Shown piece after piece: positions 1-9,300 of a stretch of DNA of 64,000 nucleotides. The DNA lies in NCBI RefSeq assembly GCF_036227605.1, contig NZ_CP109487.1, positions 8,233,001 through 8,297,000 on the forward strand. Direction: 5' to 3'. The notes beneath the pieces were generated by a model. That model saw only the letters and a program-made list of their open reading frames with translations, searched no databases and was not told the origin of the DNA. The stretch comes from Streptomyces sp. NBC_01439. GTDB taxonomy: Bacteria; Actinomycetota; Actinomycetes; Streptomycetales; Streptomycetaceae. The translations under genes were made by a program, and so were the position numbers. Numbering within the stretch: position 1 is the first letter of the stretch; each line of letters starts with the position of its first letter.

Positions 1-498
1 CAGCGCGAGTACCTCAGGGCGCTCGCGCTGCGGGCCCTGGGCGTGCTGCGGGCCGACGCCGAGGCCCGCGAGGACTTCGTGGAGCTGATCGAGATCTGCA
101 AGCGCACGCTGGAGATCGACCGCCATCACGAGGAGACCTACCGCGCGCTGATGACCGCACACGGCCGACGCGGTGAACTCGCCTGCGTCCGGCGCTGGTA
201 CGAGCTGTGCGCCCGCCGGATGCGCGACGAGCTGGGCGTGGCACCCGGCCACGAGACCCAGCGGTTGCTCGCCACCCTGATCCCGGCCGCGGCCCGCACC
301 TCGGCCCCCGTCTCCGCGGTGACCGGCGCCCCGCCCGCCACGGTCCGCGCGCTGCGGCCGGCCGCCCGCCGCACCGGAACCCCCGCCTGGAGCCCGGACG
401 CCCGTACCACCGCCCCGGTCCGCCCCGTGCGGCGGGCCAGGCCCGACAACCGGGCCGCGGCCGCCCTGGCCCGCGCGGCCGACCAGGCGACCGCGTGA
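1..498 (+). CDS. SARP-family regulator, C-terminal part (5' end outside window)
   Basis: The reading frame is open from the first base and stops at 496-498, so only the C-terminal 165 residues are visible. The first ~95 residues match the bacterial transcriptional activator domain (BTAD) of SARP regulators: an all-helical region with the usual ending around 'RDELGVAPGHETQRLL'. The last ~65 residues are Ala/Pro/Arg rich and look unstructured. The DNA-binding winged helix expected at the N-terminus lies outside the window. It sits 56 bases upstream of the aldehyde dehydrogenase on the same strand, so it is probably a pathway-specific activator of the NRPS cluster. That role is inferred from position. 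Confidence 0.8.
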   Translation, partial: QREYLRALALRALGVLRADAEAREDFVELIEICKRTLEIDRHHEETYRALMTAHGRRGELACVRRWYELCARRMRDELGVAPGHETQRLLATLIPAAARTSAPVSAVTGAPPATVRALRPAARRTGTPAWSPDARTTAPVRPVRRARPDNRAAAALARAADQATA

Positions 499-554
499 CA
501 CCGACCCAGCTGTTCAGCGAGCCCGTGATCCCGTGACCGAGTGAGGACCCCACC

Positions 555-2138
555 GTGACCGTGCTGACCGTGCCGACCGAGCCACAGGACTCCAGACCCG
601 CCGGGGCCGAGCCCGACGCGGCCCCCCTACCGCCCCGCTACACCGACCAGTGGATCGGCGGCGCCTGGGTCGCCTCCGACGCCGACGGCCGCCTGGTCGT
701 CACCGACCCCGCCACCGAGCGCGCCCTGGCCACCGTGCCCGCGGGCACCGCCCGGGACGCCGACCTGGCCGCGCGCGCCGCTGCGGCCGCCTTCCCGCGC
801 TGGGCCGCCACCCCGGTGCGCGAACGCACGGCACTGCTGCGCCGGGTCGTCGAGGCCATGGAGGTCCGGGCCGACCGCTTCGCCGAGACCATCACCGCCG
901 AGGTCGGGGCGCCCGCCCGGATGGCCCGCCAGACCCATGTCGGGCTCTCCCTCGGCATGGCGGCGCACTGCGTCGAAACCGCCGCCTCCTACGCCTTCGA
1001 GGAGCGCGTCGGCCATTCGCTCGTCGTGCGCGAGGCCGCCGGAGTCGCCGCCTGCATCACCCCGTGGAACACTCCGCTGCTGCTCACCGTGCAGAAGGTC
1101 CTCCCCGCGCTCGCGGCCGGCTGCACGGTCGTGCACAAGCCGAGCGAGATCACCCCGCTGCACGCCCGGCTGCTCGCCGAGGCGATCGCCGAGGCCGACC
1201 TGCCGCCCGGCGTCTTCAACATGGTCGTCGGCACCGGCGCCGCCGTCGGCACCGCCCTCGTCACCCACCCGCTGATCGACGTGGTCTCCCTGACCGGTTC
1301 CACCCGGGCCGGCCGAGAGGTCTCCGCGCTCGGCGCCGACACCGTCAAGCGCGTCCACCTCGAGCTGGGCGGGAAGAACGCGAGCCTCGTCCTCGACGAC
1401 GCCGACCTGGCCGCGTCCGTGGCCGCCACCGTCGACCAGATGCTCTTCAACACCGGCCAGACCTGCCTGCAGTGGAGCCGGCTGCTGGTACCGCGGCACC
1501 GCCAGGACGAGGCCGTGCAACTCGCCGCCGCGGCCATGGCCGGGTACGTGACCGGAGACCCGCGCGACCCCGCCACCGACCTCGGCCCCCTGGTCTCCGC
1601 CGCCGCGCACGCCCGCGTCACCGGCTACGTCCGCCGCGGCGTCGACGAGGGCGCCGGCCGACTGGTCCGCGGCGGCCCCGACCGGCCCGCCGGCCTGGAC
1701 ACCGGCTACTACGTCCAGCCGACGATCTTCGCCGACGTGGACCCGCTCAGCACGATCGGCCAGGAGGAGATCTTCGGGCCGGTGCTCTCGGTCATTCCCT
1801 ACGACGACGAGGACCAAGCGGTCCGGATCGTCAACGGAACCCGCTACGGGCTGCACGGCGCGGTCTGGTCCGGCGACGGCGCCCGTGCGGAACGGGTGGC
1901 CCGGCGCTTCCGCTCCGGCCTGGTCGACGTGAACGGCGGCCAGTTCAACCCGGCCGCCCCGTTCGGCGGGTTCAAGCAGTCCGGGATCGGGCGCGAATGC
2001 GGCGCCGCCGGACTGGAGGCCTTCCTGGAGACCAAGTCGATGCAGCTCCCGCAGGGCACGGGAGGCCAGGTGGTCGGCCCGCGCCTGCGGGCCACCGCGG
2101 CCGCCCGCCCGGCGGACACCGAGAGGAACGACGGATGA
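555..2138 (+). CDS. NAD(P)-dependent aldehyde dehydrogenase
   Basis: A 527-residue member of the aldehyde dehydrogenase superfamily, which oxidises an aldehyde to a carboxylic acid. The catalytic Cys304 lies in 'NTGQTC' and the general-base Glu270 in 'LELGGKN'. The cofactor loop 'TGSTRAG' and the C-terminal 'PFGGFKQSGIGRE' are intact. The length is slightly over the family norm because of a ~25-residue Pro-rich N-terminus. The GTG start follows GAGGA at a normal distance. The stop overlaps the ATG of the A-PCP gene (ATGA), so it is translationally coupled to the amino-acid-activating cassette. I infer that it oxidises an aldehyde made by retro-aldol cleavage of a beta-hydroxy amino acid, giving the acid starter of the peptide. 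The substrate cannot be read from the sequence. Confidence 0.93.
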   Translation: MTVLTVPTEPQDSRPAGAEPDAAPLPPRYTDQWIGGAWVASDADGRLVVTDPATERALATVPAGTARDADLAARAAAAAFPRWAATPVRERTALLRRVVEAMEVRADRFAETITAEVGAPARMARQTHVGLSLGMAAHCVETAASYAFEERVGHSLVVREAAGVAACITPWNTPLLLTVQKVLPALAAGCTVVHKPSEITPLHARLLAEAIAEADLPPGVFNMVVGTGAAVGTALVTHPLIDVVSLTGSTRAGREVSALGADTVKRVHLELGGKNASLVLDDADLAASVAATVDQMLFNTGQTCLQWSRLLVPRHRQDEAVQLAAAAMAGYVTGDPRDPATDLGPLVSAAAHARVTGYVRRGVDEGAGRLVRGGPDRPAGLDTGYYVQPTIFADVDPLSTIGQEEIFGPVLSVIPYDDEDQAVRIVNGTRYGLHGAVWSGDGARAERVARRFRSGLVDVNGGQFNPAAPFGGFKQSGIGRECGAAGLEAFLETKSMQLPQGTGGQVVGPRLRATAAARPADTERNDG

Positions 2139-4096
2139 CCGACCGGCACGCCGAGTCCGCCGGGGCCACCGCCCCGGGCGCACCGGCCGACGACACACCG
2201 CCCGGCGCGGCACGGGCCGAACCCGTCTACGCAGGACGGGGATCCGCAGGACCGGGCTCCGACGGACCGGGCTCCGCCGGACCCGCCGACGGCGCACTCC
2301 CGCCGCTGTTCGCCCGCCTGGAGCGGTGGACCCGCGAACAGCCGAACGAGACCGCCGTCAAGGCCTTCGACGGCACCCTCACCTATGCGGCGCTCACCGC
2401 CCGCACCGCCCGGTACGCCACCGCGCTCGCCGGGGCCGGAGTCGTTGCGGGGACCTCCGTCGGCCTGCTGCTCGGCCGGTCCCGGGAGAGCGTGCCCGCC
2501 CTGCTCGCCGTCTGGAGCCTCGGCGCGACCGCCGTCCCCCTGGACCCCGCGCATCCCGTGGAGCGACTCGGCCGCGTCCTGCACGACGCCGGGGCCGCCG
2601 TCCTGGTCGCCCCCGAGGTTCCCACGGGCCTGGAGGCCGACGGGATCACCCTGTTGGCCCCCGCGGACATCCGCCGCAGCGCCCCCGGCGCGCTCGCGGT
2701 GTTCCTACCCGCCCCCGACAGCTGCTCGTACCTCATCTACACCTCCGGAACCACCGGCCGCCCCAAGGGGGTCGAGGTCACCTACCGGGGCCTGGACACC
2801 TTCGTGGAGGCCCTCGGCAGCCTCGGCCTGCCCGCCGGCGGGCTCGGCCTCAACGCCGTTTCGCCCGCCTTCGACGGCTGGCTCTGGTGCACCCTGCTCT
2901 ACCTGACGCACGGCCAGGGGGTCGCCCTCACCGACCTCTCCCTGGACGGGCTGCGCCAGGCCGCCGCCGAGGGCCGCGAGCCCCTGCCCGCCGGCCTGCG
3001 CACCGTCTCCCTCACCCCGTCGCTGCTCGCCGCCCACGGAGCCGGGATCGACACCGCCGAGGTGGTCGTGGTCGCCGGAGAAGCCTGCCCGGCCGCGCTG
3101 GCGGAGCGGTTCGCGCGCGGCCGGCGGCTGCTCAACGTGTACGGGCCGACGGAGGTGACCATCGCCGCGACCTGGGCCGACAGCCGACGAGGGGATGACG
3201 TGACCACCATCGGACGACCGCTGCCCGGCTACCGGGCGTACGTCCTGGACGAGGAGCTCCGCCCGGTGCCCGCCGGCACCGAGGGCGAGCTCTACCTCGG
3301 CGGCCCCGCCGTCGCGCGCGGCTACCGGGGCCGTCCCGGACTGACCGCGAGCCGCTTCCTGCCCGACCCCTTCCAGGGCGGCGGCACGCGCATGTACCGC
3401 ACCGGAGACGTGGTCGTCCGCCGGCCGAGCGGCGAACTGGAGTACCGGGGCCGCCGCGACGACCAGGTGAAGATCCGCGGCCACCGCATCGAACTGGGCG
3501 AGCTGGAGCGGATCGCCGCCGAACTCCCCGAGGTCGTCGCCGCCGCCTGCTGCCCGCTCGCCTCCGGGCAGACCCTCGGCCTCGCCGTGGTCGCTGCCCC
3601 CGGCACCGACCCGGCGGGCCTCGCCGACCTGGTCGTGGAACGCTGCCGCAAGCAACTGCCCGCGGCCGCGGTGCCCAGCACCGTACGGGTGCTCGACCGG
3701 ATCCCGACCCTCAGTACCGGAAAGGCCGACCGCGAGGCGCTGGCCCGGGTCCTGGTGGCACCGGAACGGACGCCCGACGCACCGGTGGTGGCCCCGGGCG
3801 CCGGCCCGACCACCAGCGAGCGCATCGTGATGGCCGTGTGGTCCGACGTGCTCGCCACCGAGGTCCCCGGCCCCGAAGCGGACTTCTTCGAGCTGGGCGG
3901 CCACTCCCTCGCGGCCGCCCGCGCGGTGTCGGAACTGCGCCGCGTCACCGGGCTGCGCGTCGGCCTCGGCGCGCTGCTGGCCGAGCCGACGGCCCGGCAC
4001 TTCGCCGCCGAACTCGACCGGCTCGCCGCCGAGCGGGAGGCGACCGCCGCAGACCCGGCCGACGCGCCCGCCGACGACACCGCCGAAGGGTCCTGA
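2135..4096 (+). CDS. NRPS didomain, adenylation-PCP (A-PCP), stand-alone
   Basis: This 653-residue protein carries an adenylation domain (about 55-560) and a peptidyl carrier domain with phosphopantetheine Ser591 in 'LGGHS'; there is no condensation domain. The A domain has the P-loop 'YTSGTTGRPKG', 'YGPTE' and 'YRTGD'. The amino-group-binding Asp is present (Asp247, in 'FDGW'), so a normal alpha-amino acid is activated. By eye the pocket reads roughly D-G-W-?-V-A-V-I-A-K, a hydrophobic or aromatic type; I would not name the residue from this. A stand-alone A-PCP followed by TEII, MbtH and P450 is the arrangement used in nikkomycin, aminocoumarin and quinoxaline pathways to beta-hydroxylate a carrier-bound amino acid. 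The first ~50 residues are Gly/Pro/Asp-rich linker. The ATG overlaps the upstream stop. Confidence 0.93.
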   Translation: MTDRHAESAGATAPGAPADDTPPGAARAEPVYAGRGSAGPGSDGPGSAGPADGALPPLFARLERWTREQPNETAVKAFDGTLTYAALTARTARYATALAGAGVVAGTSVGLLLGRSRESVPALLAVWSLGATAVPLDPAHPVERLGRVLHDAGAAVLVAPEVPTGLEADGITLLAPADIRRSAPGALAVFLPAPDSCSYLIYTSGTTGRPKGVEVTYRGLDTFVEALGSLGLPAGGLGLNAVSPAFDGWLWCTLLYLTHGQGVALTDLSLDGLRQAAAEGREPLPAGLRTVSLTPSLLAAHGAGIDTAEVVVVAGEACPAALAERFARGRRLLNVYGPTEVTIAATWADSRRGDDVTTIGRPLPGYRAYVLDEELRPVPAGTEGELYLGGPAVARGYRGRPGLTASRFLPDPFQGGGTRMYRTGDVVVRRPSGELEYRGRRDDQVKIRGHRIELGELERIAAELPEVVAAACCPLASGQTLGLAVVAAPGTDPAGLADLVVERCRKQLPAAAVPSTVRVLDRIPTLSTGKADREALARVLVAPERTPDAPVVAPGAGPTTSERIVMAVWSDVLATEVPGPEADFFELGGHSLAAARAVSELRRVTGLRVGLGALLAEPTARHFAAELDRLAAEREATAADPADAPADDTAEGS

Positions 4097-4099
4097 GCC

Positions 4100-4867
4100 A
4101 TGGGCGCCTGGATCTCCACCTGGACGACCGACCCCGCCGACCGGGCCCTGCCCGTACTGCTGTGTCTGCCGCCCGCCGGAGCCGGCTGCCAGCAGTTCCG
4201 CTCCTGGCAGCCCGAACTGGCGGGCACCGCCCAGGTGTACGGAGTACAGCTGCCGGGCCGGGAGAACCGCTGGCGGGAACCGATGCCGGACACCTTCGAC
4301 GAGGCCGTCCTGGCCATCGCCGCGGAACTGCGCGACCTCGTCGCCGACGGCCGGCCGCTGATCGTCTTCGGCCACAGCTTCGGCGGCCTCCTCGGCTACG
4401 AGGTCTCCCGCCGGGTGGCCCCCCGGGCCCTGGTGGTCAGCGGCTGCCGGGCCCCCGGCCACTGGGACGGCGCCGGCCGCGGCATCGTCGACGACGGCGA
4501 GGAGCTGGACAAGCTCTTCGACACGGCCGGCCTCGACCCCGAACTGCTCGACGAGGACACCCGCGCCCTGATGGTCGCCATGCTCCGCAAGGACGCCCAA
4601 CTGTCCCTGAGCTACGTCCACGAGCCGGGCGTCCGCCTCGGCACGCCCGTCCACGCCTGGGGGGCCGACGGCGACGAGACCGTCAGCTCCGCCGACCTGG
4701 ACGGCTGGGCCGCGGTCACCACCGCCGCCTTCACCCGGCACACCACCACGGGCGGCCACCACGCCGTACTGCGCCGCCCGCGGCCCGTACTGGACCACCT
4801 GACCACCCTGCTGCGGGCCGCGGGCGCCGATCGGCCGGCCCCCGCCCCCACCGCGACCGGCGCCTGA
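4100..4867 (+). CDS. Type II thioesterase (alpha/beta hydrolase)
   Basis: A 255-residue free-standing thioesterase of the GrsT/TEII type. The nucleophile is Ser93 in 'GHSFGG'. The acid is probably Asp189 in 'GADGD' and the base is His219 or His220 in 'GGHH'. It starts with ATG three bases after the A-PCP stop, so the two are co-translated. TEII enzymes normally remove misloaded groups. In A-PCP/P450 cassettes such as nikkomycin NikP2 the equivalent enzyme hydrolyses the beta-hydroxyaminoacyl thioester and frees the product. That second role fits here because the didomain has no downstream condensation partner fused to it. The assignment to release rather than editing is inference. Confidence 0.9.
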   Translation: MGAWISTWTTDPADRALPVLLCLPPAGAGCQQFRSWQPELAGTAQVYGVQLPGRENRWREPMPDTFDEAVLAIAAELRDLVADGRPLIVFGHSFGGLLGYEVSRRVAPRALVVSGCRAPGHWDGAGRGIVDDGEELDKLFDTAGLDPELLDEDTRALMVAMLRKDAQLSLSYVHEPGVRLGTPVHAWGADGDETVSSADLDGWAAVTTAAFTRHTTTGGHHAVLRRPRPVLDHLTTLLRAAGADRPAPAPTATGA

Positions 4868-4907
4868 GCGCCCGACCGTCCACTCCCGCCCGAGTCCGGA
4901 GGACACC

Positions 4908-5087
4908 GTGCCCATCACCCACCAGGTCCTCGTGAACCACGAGGGGCAGTACGCGCTGTACCCCGCAACCCGCGAGACCCCCGACGGCTGGACGCCGGCC
5001 GGGTTCGACGGCACCGAGGACGAATGCGCCGGCTTCGTGGACGCCCAATGGCCCGACACCCGCCCGCTCAGCCTGCGAGGAGCCTGA
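4908..5087 (+). CDS. MbtH-like protein
   Basis: This small gene encodes 59 residues. It matches the MbtH family, whose members bind adenylation domains and are often required for their solubility or activity. The signature is visible: 'NHEGQYALYP' near the N-terminus, 'DGWTPAGFDG' in the middle and 'WPDTRPLSL' at the end. The usual SxWP of the first motif reads ALYP, so a Trp that helps grip the A domain is replaced by Tyr. The GTG start follows GGAGGAC by the usual spacing. It ends one base before the P450 start. Its partner is most likely the A-PCP didomain upstream, but it could serve any A domain of the cluster. Confidence 0.92.
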   Translation: MPITHQVLVNHEGQYALYPATRETPDGWTPAGFDGTEDECAGFVDAQWPDTRPLSLRGA

Positions 5088-5088
5088 G

Positions 5089-6303
5089 ATGGAGATCGAC
5101 CTGCTCGACCCGGGCCCCTTCGGCCGCAACGACTTCTGGCCCGCCTTCACCTGGCTGCGCGCCAACTCGCCCGTCCACTGGCACCCCGAGCCCGGCAGCG
5201 ACGACGGCGGCTTCTGGGCGCTGAGCCGGCACCGCGACATCATGAAGGTGTACGCCGACAGCGACACCTTCAGCTCGGCGCGCGGGATGCGCCTCGGCAG
5301 CGACCCGGCGGCCGTCGCCGCCGTCGCCCAGCGCATGCTCATCGTCTCCGACGTCCCCCACCACACCCGGCTCAAGCGGGCCCTCCACCAGGCCTTCGGA
5401 CCGCAGCAGATGCCGCGCCTGGAGGCCATGGTCGACAAGGTGGTCGGCGAGCTGGTCGCCGAGGCCGTCGAACGCGACGAACTGGACTTCATCGACCTCG
5501 CCAAGCAACTGCCCAACCGGGTCGTCTGCGCCATGATGGGCATCCCGCGCGCCGACTGGGCCTGGATCGGGGCCCTGACCACCGACGCCTTCGACTCCCC
5601 GGACGACGAGGTCCGCACCAACGCGCACTCGGAGATCTTCCTCTACTTCATCGAGCTGCTCGCCGAGCGCCGGGCCCGCCCCGGCGACGACCTGGTCAGC
5701 CAGATCGCCCACGACACCCTCGTGGACGAGGGCGACGGCGTCGAACGGCCGCTGAGCGACCACGAGATCGTCTTCAACCTCAACGGGGTCCTCTCCGGCG
5801 CCAACGAGACCACCCGCTACTCGGCGGCCGGCGCGGTCCACATGTTCGCCGAACACCCCGACCAGTGGCGGCTGCTGCGCAGCCTCGGCCAGGGCGGCAT
5901 CGCCCCGGCCGTCGAGGAGGTCCTGCGCTGGACCACCCCCGGGGTGCACGCCCTGCGCACCGCCGTCCGCGACACCGAGATCAACGGGATCCCGGTGGCC
6001 GAAGGCGCCCGGGTGACGCTGTGGAACGTCTCGGCCAACCGTGACGAGGACGTCTTCGCCGACCCGCACGCCTTCCGGGTCGACCGTCGCCCCAACCGGC
6101 ACGTCGCCTTCGGGCACGGCCGCCACCTGTGCCTCGGCGCCCGGCTCGCCCGCTTCGAACTCGGCGCCCTGCTCACCGAGATGCTCGGCGCGCTCGACGG
6201 CTTCGAACTGGCCGGCCCCGTCACCTTCAACTCCTCCAACTTCACCTGGGGGATCAACAGTCTCCCCGTGCGGCTGCTGCGCAGCCGAGCCTTCGCGAAG
6301 TAA
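5089..6303 (+). CDS. Cytochrome P450, probable beta-hydroxylase of a carrier-bound amino acid
   Basis: A 404-residue soluble bacterial P450. The haem ligand is Cys348 in 'FGHGRHLCLG', the ExxR pair is Glu277/Arg280, and the oxygen-activating I-helix motif is 'GANETTR' (237-243). It starts one base after the MbtH stop and is followed 15 bases later by the A-PCP-Cy-MT synthetase, so it belongs to the same operon. In related cassettes (NikQ, NovI, Qui15/Ecm12) the neighbouring P450 hydroxylates the beta carbon of an aminoacyl-PCP; I infer the same here. The alternative is late oxidation of the peptide or of an aromatic ring. Redox partners are not encoded beside it. Confidence 0.94.
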   Translation: MEIDLLDPGPFGRNDFWPAFTWLRANSPVHWHPEPGSDDGGFWALSRHRDIMKVYADSDTFSSARGMRLGSDPAAVAAVAQRMLIVSDVPHHTRLKRALHQAFGPQQMPRLEAMVDKVVGELVAEAVERDELDFIDLAKQLPNRVVCAMMGIPRADWAWIGALTTDAFDSPDDEVRTNAHSEIFLYFIELLAERRARPGDDLVSQIAHDTLVDEGDGVERPLSDHEIVFNLNGVLSGANETTRYSAAGAVHMFAEHPDQWRLLRSLGQGGIAPAVEEVLRWTTPGVHALRTAVRDTEINGIPVAEGARVTLWNVSANRDEDVFADPHAFRVDRRPNRHVAFGHGRHLCLGARLARFELGALLTEMLGALDGFELAGPVTFNSSNFTWGINSLPVRLLRSRAFAK

Positions 6304-6318
6304 GAAAGGGCCCGCACT

Positions 6319-9300
6319 GTGACCACCGCACTCGTCGACTTCAACCGTTCGGACGCCGCCTTCCCCGCCACCGGGTATCCGCAGCTCCTCGCCGAACAGG
6401 CCGCCCGCACCCCCCGGGCCACCGCCCTCGCACAGGGCGACCGCACCTGGACCTACGCCGAGCTGGATGCCGCCACCAACCGGCTGGCGCACGCCCTGAT
6501 CGCCCGCGGAGCCGGCGAAGGCACCCGCGTGGGCCTGTGCTACCCGCGCAGCGCCGAGTACGTCATCGGTTCCCTCGCCATCCTCAAGACGGGCGCCGCG
6601 ATCGTCGCCCTCGACCCGGTCAACCCCGACGACCGGCTCGCGGCGATGATCGCCGACGCCACCCCGCTGCTCGTCCTCACCCCGGCCGACCTCGGCCGCC
6701 GGATACCCGAGGACGTCCCCCGGGCCGAGGTCGCCACGGCCGGACAGGACCTGCCGGACACCGCGCCCGCCGTGGTGACCGGACCCGACACCGTCAGCCA
6801 CCTCATCTACACCTCCGGCTCCACCGGCACCCCCAAGGCCGTCCTGGAACGGCACGGTGCGCTCACCAACCTCGTGCACTGGACCACCCGCGCCTACGGG
6901 GTCCGGCCCGGCGACCGCGCCTCCTGGATGTCCACCCCCGGCTTCGCCGTCCAGATCATGGAGTGGCTCGCCTACCTGCCCGCCGGCGCGGCGATCCACA
7001 TCCCCGAGGCCGGGCAGGCGCAGACCCCCGAGCAGATCCGCGACTGGCTCGTCGGCGAGGGGATCACCCACACCATGCTGGTGGCCGCCCTGGCCGAGCC
7101 CGCCTGGGGCCTGGACTGGCCCGCGGACACCGCGCTGCGGATCCTGGTGACCACCGCCGAGCGCGTCCACAGCTGGCCGCCCGTCGACACCCCGTTCCGG
7201 GTCGTGATGACCTACGGCACCACCGAGACCACCAACGTCCTGTCCTGCCTCGACCTCGGGGCCGGCACCGACTTCACCAGCCAGGCCACCTCCGACGAGG
7301 TCCGCGCCACCCGGCAGGTCCCGGTCGGCGTGCCCATCGCCAACCTCCGCGTCCACCTCCTGGACGAGGACGGCAGCCCGGTGCCCGAAGGCGAGGTCGG
7401 CCGCCTGCACGTCTCCGGTGCCGGGGTCGCGGCCGGCTACCACGGCCGCCCCGAGCTCACCGCCGCCAAGTTCCACCCCAACTTCCTCCCCGACGACCCG
7501 CACCCGGTGCTCTACGACACCGGCGACCTCGCCCGCCGCCGTGAGGACGGCGCCGTCGAACTCCTCGGCCGGTCCGATTCCCAGGTGAAGATCCGCGGCT
7601 TCCGCGTGGAGCTCGGCGAGGTCGAGACGCACATCGCCCGCCTCGCCGACATCGCCGAGGCCGTCGTCGTCACCCAGGAGCGGGGCCCCGGCGACAAGCG
7701 GCTCATCGCCTACGTGTCACCGGCCGGCGCGGCCGACCCGGACTCCGCAGCCGTGCGCGCCGACGTCGCCCGCACCCTGCCCTACTACATGGTCCCCGCC
7801 ACCGTCGTCGTGCTCCCCTCCCTCCCGCGCCTGCCCAACGGCAAGGTCGACCGGCGCAGCCTGCCCGAGCCCCCGGAGGGTCGCGACGCGGTCGGCGCCG
7901 GCTACGAGGCCCCCCGCAACGAGGTCGAGGACGGGCTCAGCCGGCTGTGGGCCGAGGCGTTCCGCACCGACGGCGTCGGCATCCACGACAACTTCTTCGA
8001 GCTGGGCGGGCACTCGCTGCTCGCCTTCCAGCTGATCGACGAGATCCGCCGCCGCTACGGCGTCGAGCTCAGCCTCTCCGACCTCTCCACCTGCCCCACC
8101 GTCGCCGAGCTCGCCACCCTCGTCACCACCGAACGCACCGGTGGCCGCGGCTCCTTCGGCGGACTCCCCGCGATCGTCCCCGACCCCGCCGCCCGCTTCG
8201 ATCCCTTCCCGCTCACCGAGAGCCAGCAAGCGCTGTGGATCGGCCGCGGCGGGCTCGTGGAACTGGGCAACGTCGGCTGCCACGGCTACTTCGAGTGGGA
8301 GAGCGAGCAACTCGACGTACCGCGCCTCGAAGGCGCCTGGCGCCGGCTCGTCGAACGCCACGACGCCCTGCGCACCCGGGTCCTGCCCGACGGCACCCAG
8401 CAGGTGTTCGAGGAGGTCCCGGCCTACGAGATCCCCGTCACCGACTTCGGCGGACTGGACGAGGGGTCCCGGCGGGCCGAGCTGGCCGCCCTGCGCGAGC
8501 GGCTGTCCCACCAGGTCCTCGACGGGGACGGCTGGCCGCTGTTCGACGTGCGGATCAGCCTGCTCGGCGGCGGCCGGGCCCGGATCCACCTCTGCCTGGA
8601 CTTCCTCGTCGCCGACGCCTGGAGCTACTTCCAGGTGCTCGTCCCCGACCTGGTCACCTACTACGTGGAGCCCGGCGCCGAACTCGCCCCGCTGGAGCTG
8701 ACCTTCCGCGACTACGTCCTCGCCGTCGGGAACTCGCTGCGCGACAGCGAGCTGTACCGCCGCTCCGAGTGGTACTGGCGCGACCGCCTCGCCACCCTCC
8801 CGCCCGCCCCCGAACTGCCCGCGCGGCCGGCCGAAGCCCCCGAGCTGCCGGTCCGCTTCGAGCGCCGCAGCCACGTCGTCGCCCCGGAGCGGTGGAGCCG
8901 GATCCAGGAGCGCGCGCACGCCCGCGAGGTGACCCCCTCCGGGGTGCTGGCCGCCGCCTACGCCGAGATCCTCGGCCGGGCCGCCGGGCAGGCCCGGTTC
9001 ACCATCAACTTCCCGCTGTTCAACCGCCTTCCGCTGCACCCGCAGGTCAACTCGCTGCTCGCGGACACCACGACCACCCTGCTGCTGGCCGTCGAGCAGA
9101 CGGAGTCCACCTTCGCCGGACGGGCCCGGGCCGTCCAGCGCCGGCTCTGGGCCGACCTGGAGCACCGCTACTTCAGCGGGGTGCAGGTGCTGCGCGAGCT
9201 GACCAAGCTGCGCGGCTCCCTCGCCCCGGCCATGCCCGTGGTGATGACCAGCCTGGCCGGCCACCCGCCGCAGTACGAGGAGACCGAGCTGGGCGCCCCG

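Noticed and set aside
627..2297. Long minus-strand open frame opposite the aldehyde dehydrogenase, and similar long antisense frames opposite most genes
   Set aside because: Such frames are expected in high-GC DNA; they show Gly/Arg-rich sequence without family motifs, while the plus strand has clear ones.
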